A DNA stretch of 64,000 nt, from assembly GCA_045590955.1 (NCBI GenBank), contig JAZNSB010000020.1, positions 25,138-89,137 of the forward strand, in the 5' to 3' direction. This DNA is from JAZNSB01 sp045590955. GTDB taxonomy: Bacteria; Pseudomonadota; Alphaproteobacteria; RF32; CAG-239. The position numbers and the translations under genes are program-made. Position 1 is the first letter of the stretch. Every line of letters starts with the position of its first letter. Below the pieces are notes generated by a model. That model saw only the letters and a program-made list of their open reading frames with translations, had not been told where the DNA came from and made no database searches. Of the stretch, positions 1 through 8,588 are shown piece after piece.

Positions 1-719
1 TTACAGAATTGACTGTTTATATACTCAATTTTGAAATCAGAATTTGTTTTATATACGGCAATTGGCAGATGGTCTAAAAAGTTGTTTGTTTCTTCTCTTT
101 CATCTTTAAATATTTTTTCCATATTTTTTTGTGATGTGATGTTTAATGCACTCCATAAAAAGTATTGATGCTTTAATATGGGCTTTGATATAAACGGAAT
201 TTCAATTAGATCATTCTGAGTTAAAGCCAATGGTCTTAGTATAATTTCATACCATTCTCCGTTTTCAAATTCCATTACCACCTGTTCGCAAATCTTTGTT
301 TTAATGGCAGTTTTAAGTCGGTGCAACGCAGATTGATTGTTTTGGTTTTGTTGCATATTTTTTTCTATAAAAGTAATTACTTTTTTATTTTCAAAAAAAG
401 TTTCAGCTTTTTTATTTTGCAAAATCATCATTCCGGTGGCATTATCCACACGTTTTATTTTTCTGTCATTATTTAAAATTTCATTTGCAAATCCGCCATA
501 ATTAATGGCGTCTTCTGCTGCATATAAAACTTGAGCAATAAAGAACAAAGACAACATAACCGTTGCAGTTGCCAATGCAATTTCCAGCAAAAGATATTTC
601 GGAAAGACAAGCATGATAAACATCAACAAAGTTGACAAAACAATAAAAAAAGCCAACCACCCAAGTTTTTGTTGTAAAAGTTTATCAGGTCTATTGTTGT
701 TCTTTAAGCGATAAGACAT
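1..719 (-). CDS. CckA-like sensor histidine kinase, N-terminal part (cut by left edge)
   Basis: The reading frame is open from an ATG at 719 to the left edge, so only the first 239 residues are present. They show two hydrophobic membrane segments (about residues 20-40 and 43-60), then a soluble part that reads like a PAS-type sensor domain (a stretch ending EFENGEWYEI, then LRPLALTQND). The ATG has a good ribosome site (AGAGGT) and lies inside the end of flhB, a 29-base overlap, so the two are probably cotranslated. In Caulobacter and related alphaproteobacteria the fliQR-flhB cluster is followed by cckA, the kinase that feeds the CtrA cell-cycle pathway; two membrane segments followed by a sensor domain fit that. 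No kinase core is visible because it lies outside the window, so the CckA name rests on context and layout. Confidence 0.55.
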   Translation of the reverse strand, partial: MSYRLKNNNRPDKLLQQKLGWLAFFIVLSTLLMFIMLVFPKYLLLEIALATATVMLSLFFIAQVLYAAEDAINYGGFANEILNNDRKIKRVDNATGMMILQNKKAETFFENKKVITFIEKNMQQNQNNQSALHRLKTAIKTKICEQVVMEFENGEWYEIILRPLALTQNDLIEIPFISKPILKHQYFLWSALNITSQKNMEKIFKDEREETNNFLDHLPIAVYKTNSDFKIEYINSQFC

Positions 720-1764
720 ATTTAATTACCTCTGCAACTGCTAAAAAGTGTTCATATAAAATTGGTTCGTCAATATCCACCGAGGCATATAAAGCTCTGG
801 CCAGAGGCGGATTTTCCACAATAGGAATGTTATTTTCATTTGCAACTTCTTTAATTTTAAGAGCAATGTTGTCCACACCTTTTGCCACCACAATTGGCAC
901 ATCCATTGTTTCCATTTTATATTCCAATGCCACGGCGTAATGGGTTGGGTTAACAATCACCACGTCTGCTTTAGGCACATTTTCCATCATTCTTCTTCTT
1001 GCTCTTTCATTTCTTATTTGTTTAATTCTTGACTTAACAATCGGATCTCCTTCCATTTCTTTATATTCTTCTTTAAGTTCTTGTTTTGTCATTCTCAATT
1101 TTTTCAAATAAGCATATCTTTGATACAAATAGTCCACAATACCCAATACCAACACTGCAATTGTAATGGTAAATACCAAAAGCACAATTACCTTATGAAT
1201 AAAATCCAAAATTCCCATCTTATCCATAGATGGCATCAAGTTTACATCTGTTAAATAGGGCTTAATTATCCAAATACTGATGACGGAGACCAAAGTAATT
1301 TTGACAATTCCTTTAATTGATTCCACAATTTTTTGCATATTTATAAAGTTTTTTAGTGCCGCAAAAATGTTTAGTTTATTCCAGTTTGGTAATAATCTTT
1401 TGGGAGAATATATAAATCCTGTTTGGCTAACACTTGCAAAAACTCCCAATATCATAAACATTAAAAATGGAATTGCCAAAATCTTAAGCACTTTTAGGGC
1501 GGTTCTTGCAAACACCAGTTGTAAATGAAAAGGGTCTGTTTGTATATTTTGCGGATTTTCAACAAAGCCGTGTCCCATTGCATAAAACCATTTCATCATC
1601 AGTGGTGCCACCAACCACACCATAAAGACCATTCCCACCAGCATAATAAAGCTCTTGACGTCTTGCGATATCGCAACGTCGCCTTCTTCTTTTGCTTTGG
1701 ACAGTTTTCGTTCCGAAGGTTCTTCGGTTTTGGAGGATTCGTCTTCGTCTTCCGGTGCTACCAT
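691..1764 (-). CDS. flhB: Flagellar export switch protein FlhB
   Basis: Inner-membrane part of the flagellar type III export gate; it controls the change from rod/hook to filament substrates. The 357-residue length is normal. The N-terminus has the usual acidic and basic stretch (SSKTEEPSERKLSKAKEEG), then four membrane segments, then a charged linker. The self-cleavage motif NPTH lies near residue 272 in the C-terminal cytosolic domain. GGAG stands just before the ATG. It lies 8 bases after fliR, and its 3' end overlaps the next gene, in a fliQ-fliR-flhB order typical of alphaproteobacteria. Confidence 0.97.
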   Translation of the reverse strand: MVAPEDEDESSKTEEPSERKLSKAKEEGDVAISQDVKSFIMLVGMVFMVWLVAPLMMKWFYAMGHGFVENPQNIQTDPFHLQLVFARTALKVLKILAIPFLMFMILGVFASVSQTGFIYSPKRLLPNWNKLNIFAALKNFINMQKIVESIKGIVKITLVSVISIWIIKPYLTDVNLMPSMDKMGILDFIHKVIVLLVFTITIAVLVLGIVDYLYQRYAYLKKLRMTKQELKEEYKEMEGDPIVKSRIKQIRNERARRRMMENVPKADVVIVNPTHYAVALEYKMETMDVPIVVAKGVDNIALKIKEVANENNIPIVENPPLARALYASVDIDEPILYEHFLAVAEVIKYVLSLKEQQ

Positions 1765-1772
1765 TGTTACTC

Positions 1773-2531
1773 CTAATTTTTAATAAAAGTCATCAAACCT
1801 TCTTCATAATACTTTATAAACCACAAAATCATCACGGGAATTGTAATTAAAAATAATCCCAATCCCAAATATATTTGCAGTGGTAAAGACAAAAAGAAGA
1901 TATTAAGTTGTGGCATTAATCTTGATACCAATCCAATTCCGGTATAAAACACCAAGCTAAAAGCAATAAAAGGTGAGGCAACCTTAAAGCCGGTAATAAA
2001 ACTGTTATTAAGGGTTTCTGCCAAAAACATTGCAAAGTCATTAATCGGCAAAGCCTCTGCCGGTGGTAAAAGTGTATAACTGTCAACAAGAGCAGAAATC
2101 ATCAGGTGATGCAGATTGGTAATAAAAATTACGGTTATTGCCAAAATAGATAAGAAAGATTCTACAATAATTGACTGGTTTAATGATGTCGGATCAAACA
2201 TCTGGGCATTTGCAAATCCAATTGCCTGACCGGCAAAATTTCCCACCAAAGAAAGGGCAGAAAACAAAAACTGCATTGTAAGTCCGATAAATACACCATA
2301 TGTAACTTCAAACAACATCAGCAACACAAATTGAGAATTCGTTTTTGGCATTGATGGAATTTTATCTGTTAAAAAAGCCGCCACCACCACAGAAATAAGC
2401 AAAGCACAACATAGTCTTATTCTGGTGTTAACATATGCAGTGGCAAACCCAGGCATGCAAGAAAAAGCTGCGCCAATTCTTAAAAACACAAACAAAAAAG
2501 TGTATATTTCAAGTTTGAGCAGTTCTTGCAT
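1773..2531 (-). CDS. fliR: Flagellar export protein FliR
   Basis: 252-residue inner-membrane protein with about six hydrophobic segments, of the FliR/SpaR family that builds the export gate with FliP and FliQ. Family features are visible: an early RIGAAFSCMPGF stretch and a central QAIGFANAQMFDP stretch. It sits one base after fliQ and 8 bases before flhB, so the three are almost surely one transcript. No fliP is in the window. Confidence 0.96.
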   Translation of the reverse strand: MQELLKLEIYTFLFVFLRIGAAFSCMPGFATAYVNTRIRLCCALLISVVVAAFLTDKIPSMPKTNSQFVLLMLFEVTYGVFIGLTMQFLFSALSLVGNFAGQAIGFANAQMFDPTSLNQSIIVESFLSILAITVIFITNLHHLMISALVDSYTLLPPAEALPINDFAMFLAETLNNSFITGFKVASPFIAFSLVFYTGIGLVSRLMPQLNIFFLSLPLQIYLGLGLFLITIPVMILWFIKYYEEGLMTFIKN

Positions 2532-2532
2532 T

Positions 2533-2799
2533 TTATCCGCCGTTTACAATTTTATCAAACAGTGTATCAGAAAGTGTTTTCATTTGGTTTAACATAAACG
2601 GAAATAGTAACACCAAAGATAAAAATACTCCCAAAATTTTTGGCACAAAAGCCAATGTCATCTCTTGGATTTGTGTAAGAGCTTGAAAAATACCAACCAC
2701 CAAACCAATTATCAATGCCACCAACAAAACAGGGGTCACAACCTTTAGCAAGGTAAAAATAGCATCTTTTGATATTTCTAAAATTTCTACTTCTGTCAT
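2533..2799 (-). CDS. fliQ: Flagellar export protein FliQ
   Basis: 88-residue protein with two membrane helices (about residues 16-38 and 50-72), the standard size for FliQ. The line GIFQALTQIQEMTLAFVPK between the helices is the conserved FliQ/SctS loop. It begins 4 bases after the stop of an unrelated GH114-like gene, so the flagellar genes appear to be read as the tail of a transcript that starts further upstream, possibly at pgm. Confidence 0.96.
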   Translation of the reverse strand: MTEVEILEISKDAIFTLLKVVTPVLLVALIIGLVVGIFQALTQIQEMTLAFVPKILGVFLSLVLLFPFMLNQMKTLSDTLFDKIVNGG

Positions 2800-2803
2800 A
2801 ACA

Positions 2804-3889
2804 TTATTCCAACGGGGTTATATTTTCAAAATAGAGAAAGTTTTCAATTCCGGTAATAAAAGCTCCATCATATCCAACATTTTGCACATCTCTAAAATAC
2901 TGTGATATAATTTGTTTCCAGTCATCATGCCAATATACTGTAACAGTTTTATTGGTATCCACATCAGAAGGACCGTGTAACCATTGTGGGGTGCCATGTT
3001 TCCAATTTTTCAACCAGTAAAAATCTGTTTTATCTGCTTCAGAGATATTAACCATTGCAATGACCAATCTTTTTGCGCCGTTTTGCTTAAATTTTAAGCT
3101 GTTTATTTCTTTTGAGGTCCAATAGTTGTTGTCAAATTTAGGATTGATTACTAAGATATCATAATTGTTTTTTTGCATATCTTCCAACAGCGCATATTTA
3201 TCTGCATATTTACTTTCATCAATTAAGATTCTAAAGTTTTTTGCATCTTTTATTTTGAAAATGTTATTGCTGTTTTCATTGTTTATCGGGGCATTGTTTT
3301 TTCCAAATCCATATTCATTGCTAATAAAAGCATATGTTGGTACAAAAGATCCGTTTGCTTCTTGCCACGCTTCCAGAACTGCTTCTTGACCGGAACATTT
3401 ATCAATAGAAAGTAACGGAAGTTTTACATTTTGAGGCTTTTTTTGAGAACAAAACAGATTGTTTAAAGCCACTCCGTCAATTTTACTCAAGAATTTCTTC
3501 ATTTCTTTTTTTTCTTCCGGAGTGTAGGGCACTTTTTTCTCTGATTTATTTTGCAAAAACGTTGGATCTTCTGTTAAAGAAGCATTCATTCTGATGGTGT
3601 TATACATATCCAGATCATATTCTTTCCAACTTTTTTCAAGAAGCTCTACAGGTTCATGTAAAATTATCTGAAAGTTTGGATTTTTATTTTTTGCATATGT
3701 AACCAACATGTTAATATTATCACGCATATTTGCCCGATAATTAATAAGTTGTTCAGGCGGAGCATCAAAAACAATTTGGCTTGAATGAGTTTGATTGTTT
3801 AAATTTTCAAAACCATAGAGTTTGGCATTTGCATGGTTGCAATACACCAAAAATCCAGATATTAGCAATATGTTTTTAAGCCACCACAT
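2804..3889 (-). CDS. Exported TM1410/GH114-like putative glycoside hydrolase
   Basis: About 361 residues. The ATG at 3889 is chosen because it gives a clean signal peptide (MWWLKNILLISGFLVYC, cleavage near HANA); a longer frame exists only from a TTG at 3925. The C-terminal half has the pattern of the TM1410/MJ1477 (GH114-like) family of TIM-barrel proteins: NYDILVINP, then GAKRLVIAMVNISEAD, a Trp-rich stretch (YWLKNWKHGTPQWL), VYWHDDWKQ, and a last strand GYDGAFITGIE. Family members act on alpha-1,4-galactosaminoglycan-like polymers such as Pel, but the substrate here is unknown. The central 150 residues are not recognised. It overlaps the end of pgm by 14 bases and precedes fliQ by 4, so it is locked into an operon between sugar-phosphate metabolism and flagellar export. 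Confidence 0.7.
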   Translation of the reverse strand: MWWLKNILLISGFLVYCNHANAKLYGFENLNNQTHSSQIVFDAPPEQLINYRANMRDNINMLVTYAKNKNPNFQIILHEPVELLEKSWKEYDLDMYNTIRMNASLTEDPTFLQNKSEKKVPYTPEEKKEMKKFLSKIDGVALNNLFCSQKKPQNVKLPLLSIDKCSGQEAVLEAWQEANGSFVPTYAFISNEYGFGKNNAPINNENSNNIFKIKDAKNFRILIDESKYADKYALLEDMQKNNYDILVINPKFDNNYWTSKEINSLKFKQNGAKRLVIAMVNISEADKTDFYWLKNWKHGTPQWLHGPSDVDTNKTVTVYWHDDWKQIISQYFRDVQNVGYDGAFITGIENFLYFENITPLE

Positions 3890-5495
3890 CTGCCTTTGCT
3901 TTCCCTGTTCTTTGTTCAATTTCAATTATTTCATTTGCAATTTTTTGCAGTTCGCAAAGCATTTTGTTGTTATCTTCATCAATTTTATCTTCTTCATATC
4001 TTTCCAAATAAAGTCTCAGTGTTGCACCGCTTGTTCCGGTTCCGGAGAGTCTGCAAACAATTCGACTCGCGTTTTCAAAAATTACACGCAATCCGTTTTT
4101 TGTAGAAGTTTTATCCACGGGGTCATTATACACAAAAGGCTCTGCCTTTGCTATCACATAGTTTCCAAAAGATTTTCCGACCAAAGAAGGTAATTTTTCT
4201 TCAAAATCAGCCATCATTTTGTCGGCAATTTGTTGGTTTATTTCTTCATAGCTGTGAATTGCATAATAGTTTCTGCCATATTTTTTCCAATGATCTTGAG
4301 CAATCTGTTTAACAGATTTACCTGTTGCCGCAATTATATTGAGCCAACATAAAATGGCCCAAATTCCGTCTTTTTCTCTAATATGGTTAGAGCCTGTACC
4401 ATAACTTTCTTCTCCGCAGAAAGTAATTAATTTTGCATCCATAAGGTTTCCAAAATACTTCCAACCGGTAGGAGTTTCATAAGAAGGCAAGCCCAAAGCT
4501 TTGGCCACATTAATTGCCGCCATAGAGGTTGACATTGACTTTGCTACACCAAAAATTCCATTTTTATAAGCGGGTATGTTTCTAAAATTGTCTGTAATAA
4601 TTGCCAAACTGTCAGAAGGGGCAATAAATATATTGTTTCCCAAAATCATATTTCTATCACCATCACCATCTGATGCCGCACCAAAATCTGGTGCATTTTC
4701 AGAAAACATAATTTTGAGCAGTTCTTTTGCATATGTTAAATTTGGTTCGGGATGACCACCTCCAAAATCTGGTTTTGGTACGGCATTTATAACAGAACCT
4801 TTTGCAGCACCCAAAACATCTTCAAAAATATATTTTGCATATGGACCGGTAACTGCATGCATTGCATCAAATTTCATTGTAAAGCCGTTTTTAAATAAGT
4901 TTTTGATAGCTTCAAAATCAAACAATGTTTCCAACATTTGTTCATAATCAAGCACACTTGAAATTACCTCAACTTCCATTTCTCCCAAATTAAATGTTTT
5001 TATCTGGTCCAAAGCCACATCATCATGTTGCAAAATTTTATATTCAGATATTTTTGTTGTTTCTTCATAAATAGCATCACAAATAGAGTTTTTTGCAGAT
5101 CCACCGTTTGAAGAGTTAAATTTTATACCCACATCACCATTAATTCCTGCCGGATTATGAGAGGCAGAAAGAATAATTCCCCCATCTGTTTTATATTTTA
5201 TGATGATGTTAGATGTTGCGGGGGTTGATAAAATTCCGTTTTGACCAACTATAATTTTTTTTACATTATTTGCAGCAGCCATTTTTAAGATTTTTTGAAT
5301 TGCTATATCATTAAAAAAACGGCCGTCTCCACCCAAAACCAAAGTTTTGCCGTCCATTGGACCTACGGTATTAAAAATTGATTGAACAAAGTTTTCCAAA
5401 TAATTTGGCTGCATCATTTCTTTTGTTTTTTTTCTAAGGCCTGAAGTTCCCAATTTTTGGTTTGCAAAAGGTTTTGTTGATACGGTCAAAATCAT
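3876..5495 (-). CDS. pgm: Phosphoglucomutase (alpha-D-glucose-phosphate specific)
   Basis: 539 residues from the ATG at 5495, which has GGGGAG just upstream; an in-frame ATG 51 bases further out has no such site. It interconverts glucose 1-phosphate and glucose 6-phosphate, supplying sugar nucleotides for glycans. All four signature parts of the alpha-D-phosphohexomutase superfamily are present: the early GTSGLRKK, the phosphoserine loop SASHNP (Ser about 112), the metal-binding DGDGDR, the sugar-binding GEESYG, and the phosphate-binding SGTGTSGATLR. Length and GEESYGTGSNHIREKDG point to the PGM1-like branch rather than PgcA, ManB or GlmM. It is the first gene of the minus-strand cluster that continues into the GH114-like and flagellar genes. 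Confidence 0.93.
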   Translation of the reverse strand: MILTVSTKPFANQKLGTSGLRKKTKEMMQPNYLENFVQSIFNTVGPMDGKTLVLGGDGRFFNDIAIQKILKMAAANNVKKIIVGQNGILSTPATSNIIIKYKTDGGIILSASHNPAGINGDVGIKFNSSNGGSAKNSICDAIYEETTKISEYKILQHDDVALDQIKTFNLGEMEVEVISSVLDYEQMLETLFDFEAIKNLFKNGFTMKFDAMHAVTGPYAKYIFEDVLGAAKGSVINAVPKPDFGGGHPEPNLTYAKELLKIMFSENAPDFGAASDGDGDRNMILGNNIFIAPSDSLAIITDNFRNIPAYKNGIFGVAKSMSTSMAAINVAKALGLPSYETPTGWKYFGNLMDAKLITFCGEESYGTGSNHIREKDGIWAILCWLNIIAATGKSVKQIAQDHWKKYGRNYYAIHSYEEINQQIADKMMADFEEKLPSLVGKSFGNYVIAKAEPFVYNDPVDKTSTKNGLRVIFENASRIVCRLSGTGTSGATLRLYLERYEEDKIDEDNNKMLCELQKIANEIIEIEQRTGKAKADVVA

Positions 5496-5588
5496 AATTT
5501 TTCTCCCCACTGTAAACAATAGGTAAAATCTAGCAATAATTAGCACTCATTACAAGTAAAATTGATAAAGAATATACAGAAAAAACAA

Positions 5589-6350
5589 CTAAAGTTTTTC
5601 AATCATATTCAGCAGTTTATCAAACTCTCTTTTGGCAAAAATATGGGCCATTTGCATTTGGGTTTGTAAATTTTTTTGATCTGCTTCGGTCACAGATAAG
5701 CCAAGTTTTTGTAAATTTTCAAAAATGTTTCTGTTTTTAATAATGTTTGTTGTTGTAAAACCGTATAGCTTAGATGTTTTTTGTAGCAGATTTAAAGCAT
5801 CGGTTGTTTCTTTGCTATTTATCAATGATACTTTATATGGGCAAATCAGCCATTCTAAATAAGGTTTTGACAGTGAAGCTAAATACTTTTTTATTTCCCA
5901 TACAAAATTTGCATATTGTGCAGCACTTAACGGTTTTTGACTTTCATCGGAAAGTACCAATGTTTGTAAATCTTCTTTTGTGATATTTAACGGACAAATC
6001 AATATATCTGCATATTTATGCGCTTCATCAAACAAATAACTTTGTTGTTCTGGTGCATCAATCACAATGTAATCATATGCTTGTTGCAGACTTTCTAAAA
6101 TCATTTGCAGCTCTTGTTTTGAAGCTTCAATTTCAGATCTTTGTTGCAGATTATACATATCTGGTGATTTTAAGTGTGGAAAATTAAACTGTCTTTTGGC
6201 CACAAGCTTTGATAAATCTCCAAGCGGTCCGCACAAATCTGTTCCGGCCACTTTATATCCCTGATTTAACAGATGAATAATTATGTTAAAAGCCAAAGTG
6301 GTTTTTCCCGATTGTTTAACGGGACTTGCCACAACCAATGTTTTACTCAT
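5589..6350 (-). CDS. MipZ-like ParA-family ATPase
   Basis: 253-residue P-loop ATPase. The N-terminus has a deviant ParA Walker A, SPVKQSGKTTL, keeping both the signature lysine and the P-loop lysine; later a strand DYIVIDAPE gives Walker B. The C-terminal half follows the pattern of MipZ, the alphaproteobacterial regulator of division-site placement: a Trp-containing strand (LEWLICPYKV), a long helix, then a stretch near IIKNRNIFENLQKLGLSVTEAD matching the RxxxRELxxxGLTxxD region of MipZ. MipZ binds ParB and blocks FtsZ assembly near the poles. It starts one base from the end of the D,D-carboxypeptidase gene, so the pair is an operon of cell-wall and division genes. A generic ParA-like ATPase is the alternative. 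Confidence 0.6.
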   Translation of the reverse strand: MSKTLVVASPVKQSGKTTLAFNIIIHLLNQGYKVAGTDLCGPLGDLSKLVAKRQFNFPHLKSPDMYNLQQRSEIEASKQELQMILESLQQAYDYIVIDAPEQQSYLFDEAHKYADILICPLNITKEDLQTLVLSDESQKPLSAAQYANFVWEIKKYLASLSKPYLEWLICPYKVSLINSKETTDALNLLQKTSKLYGFTTTNIIKNRNIFENLQKLGLSVTEADQKNLQTQMQMAHIFAKREFDKLLNMIEKL

Positions 6351-7457
6351 TTATTTCAAAGCCATTTTCATATTATCAGAATCATTTTCCAGCAATATAC
6401 AAGGTTTGTTTTTCTTTTTCAAATAAATACAAATTTTTTCAGCATCATTTTTTGAAAGCCCAAAAACTTTTGCATTATAGAGCAGGGCATATTCTTTGCT
6501 TACCGGCAAAATCTGAATGTTCTTTTGCAAAAATTGCGGATTAAGGGAAACGGTATATTTTTTTGCGCTTGTATAAGAAGAAAATTCTCCCAGAGCTACA
6601 CCATAATTGTTTTCTTGGTTCTGATCATCAGAAGTATTAATTTTTGGCATTTTTGTTTTTTCTAAACGGTTTAATGCCAAGTCCATTTGTTTTGCCACAA
6701 ACTTATCTCTTAATTTGATACTGTCATGCCCAAGAGTTACGGCAATTACTCTTTGTCCGTTTCTGTGAGCAGATGTAGCAATGTTATATCCTGAGGCACC
6801 GATATATCCGGTCTTAAGCCCGTCTGCACCTTCAAAACTTTTTAACAAATGATTATGGGTGTAAAAAGTTTCTCCTCTAAATTTGAAAGATGTGGCAGAA
6901 AATAATTTATAATACTGCGGAAAATGGTGATAAATTGCCGAAGCTAAAATAGCCATATCTCTTGCTGTTGATTTGTGTTTTCTGTTACCAAGTCCTGATG
7001 CATTTTTAAATACAGAGTTTTTCATTCCCAAATTTTTTGCGGTTACGTTCATTAATTTTGCAAATTCTTGTTCTGTTCCGCTGATTTTTTCAGCCAAAGC
7101 GGTTGCACAGTCATTTGCAGAACGCACAATCATTGCCCCGATTGCATCTTCTACAGATATTTTTTCTCCGGGGTTTAATCCTAATTTTGATGGAGAACGA
7201 CTCGCAGCTTCTTGAGAAACAATAATTTCATCATCTAAATGCAGTTTGCCGTTTTCAAGTAGTCCGAAAGCAATATATAAAGTCATCATCTTGGTCAAAG
7301 ATGCCGGATACCTTTTTTTGTCGGCAGACTTTTCTAATATGGTTTCTCCTGTAATGGCGTCAATAATAATTGTAGACGTTTTTGCGCTAACATTTGGAAT
7401 TTTGAACAAAAAGAATACACCCACAACAAATATGGTAAATCTAAAAAACTTTTGCAT
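6351..7457 (-). CDS. Penicillin-binding D-Ala-D-Ala carboxypeptidase with SPOR domain
   Basis: 368 residues with a signal peptide ending near VSA (residue 25). Peptidase family S11: it trims the terminal D-Ala from peptidoglycan stem peptides in the periplasm. The three active-site motifs are visible: SLTK (Ser53, Lys56), SAN (113-115) and KTG (215-217). After the catalytic domain and a polar linker, the last about 80 residues (from NYGVALGEFSSYTSAKKY) form a SPOR-type domain, which binds denuded glycan at division sites. This layout is the DacF/DacC-like form common in alphaproteobacteria. It is the first gene of a two-gene operon with the MipZ-like ATPase. GGGTGAG precedes the ATG. Confidence 0.9.
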   Translation of the reverse strand: MQKFFRFTIFVVGVFFLFKIPNVSAKTSTIIIDAITGETILEKSADKKRYPASLTKMMTLYIAFGLLENGKLHLDDEIIVSQEAASRSPSKLGLNPGEKISVEDAIGAMIVRSANDCATALAEKISGTEQEFAKLMNVTAKNLGMKNSVFKNASGLGNRKHKSTARDMAILASAIYHHFPQYYKLFSATSFKFRGETFYTHNHLLKSFEGADGLKTGYIGASGYNIATSAHRNGQRVIAVTLGHDSIKLRDKFVAKQMDLALNRLEKTKMPKINTSDDQNQENNYGVALGEFSSYTSAKKYTVSLNPQFLQKNIQILPVSKEYALLYNAKVFGLSKNDAEKICIYLKKKNKPCILLENDSDNMKMALK

Positions 7458-7544
7458 TTTCTCACCCGGTTAATAAATTTACGTCATTATAGTTGCAAAA
7501 AAGAAAACAAAGAGTTAACATTGCAAAAAATAACGGAGAAAAAA

Positions 7545-8588
7545 ATGCAAATTCTACATGTATCAGATTTTAAGTATTTAAGGCTCAAAACTTGTTTTCA
7601 AAATTCTATAGCATCAAAAATTTCTAACGGTTTAATCAAAAACGGTCATGGAGTTATCAATTATCCGGAAAGGGATTTGTGCAGATATTTTGGTTTTGGT
7701 CATATGAACAAATTTGGCAAAAAACGTTTGCAAAAACATTTGATTGATTTTTGTAAAAGCACCAAACCTCAGATTGTTCTTTTGGGACATGCAGATAATG
7801 TAGAACCGCAAACATTGGGGCAAATAAAACAGATGTTGCCAAATGTAAGATTCGTTCAGTGGACCTGCGATACCATTACGGCTGCAGCCCATTATAAAAA
7901 CATTGTGAGCATGAGCAAATTTTTGGATTATGTAGATACCATTTTTGTTACCTCCGGTCAAAAAGAACAGTTTGAACAATTTAAAACAGATAAAAACGTT
8001 ATTTCTTTTATTCCTAATATGGTTGATAAGGCATATGAGTTTAACAGAATGTTTGAACAAGACGCTCCAAATGATTTACTATGTTGTTGTGGAGGTAGCA
8101 GACATTTCTTTGGTAAACAAACAGATATGAACCAGTTGGTGGAAGATTTGATTTCTCAAATTCCGGATTTAAAGGTGTTTTATATGGGGATGCACGGTTC
8201 TCCTGCTCTTAGCGGTTTTGATTACATGCAAGCATTTGCCAATGCCAATATGGGCTTAAATGTAAGTTGCCTGAACGACATATATATGTATTCTTCAGAC
8301 AGAATGGCACACCTTATGGGCAACGGCCTATTAACTTTTATTGATAAAAAAACCGGTTTTTCAGATTTGTTTAATGATCAAGAAATTGTGTTTGTTGAAA
8401 GTTTTGAAGAACTCAGAGATAAAATTGCTTTTTATAAAAATCACCCTCAAGAGGCTAAAAAAATTGCCAAAAACGGTTGGCAAAAATATCATGAGATGTT
8501 TAGTGATGTTGTTGCCACAAAATATATGATTGATATCATAGAGCGCAAATTTGAAGCGCAAAAAGAGCATTGGACATTGTTAAAGTGA
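7545..8588 (+). CDS. CgeB-like glycosyltransferase
   Basis: 347 residues from the ATG at 7545, which has CGGAG upstream. The N-terminal half starts with the strand MQILHVSDFKYLR and has a Rossmann-like pattern (KPQIVLLGHADN, VRFVQWTCDT). The C-terminal half ends with the typical GT-B stretch of glycosyltransferase family 1, group 2: SDRMAHLMGNGLLTFIDK, an FVESFEEL strand and the helix NHPQEAKKIAKNGWQKYHE. Sugar and acceptor are unknown; cell-surface polysaccharide or flagellar glycosylation are both possible. It runs away from dacF, and its end overlaps xerC by 19 bases. Confidence 0.72.
   Translation: MQILHVSDFKYLRLKTCFQNSIASKISNGLIKNGHGVINYPERDLCRYFGFGHMNKFGKKRLQKHLIDFCKSTKPQIVLLGHADNVEPQTLGQIKQMLPNVRFVQWTCDTITAAAHYKNIVSMSKFLDYVDTIFVTSGQKEQFEQFKTDKNVISFIPNMVDKAYEFNRMFEQDAPNDLLCCCGGSRHFFGKQTDMNQLVEDLISQIPDLKVFYMGMHGSPALSGFDYMQAFANANMGLNVSCLNDIYMYSSDRMAHLMGNGLLTFIDKKTGFSDLFNDQEIVFVESFEELRDKIAFYKNHPQEAKKIAKNGWQKYHEMFSDVVATKYMIDIIERKFEAQKEHWTLLK

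Noticed and set aside
5541..5549. TTAGCACTC half of a CIRCE heat-shock operator ahead of pgm
   Set aside because: The matching GAGTGCTAA half is not found at the proper spacing, so there is no complete HrcA site.
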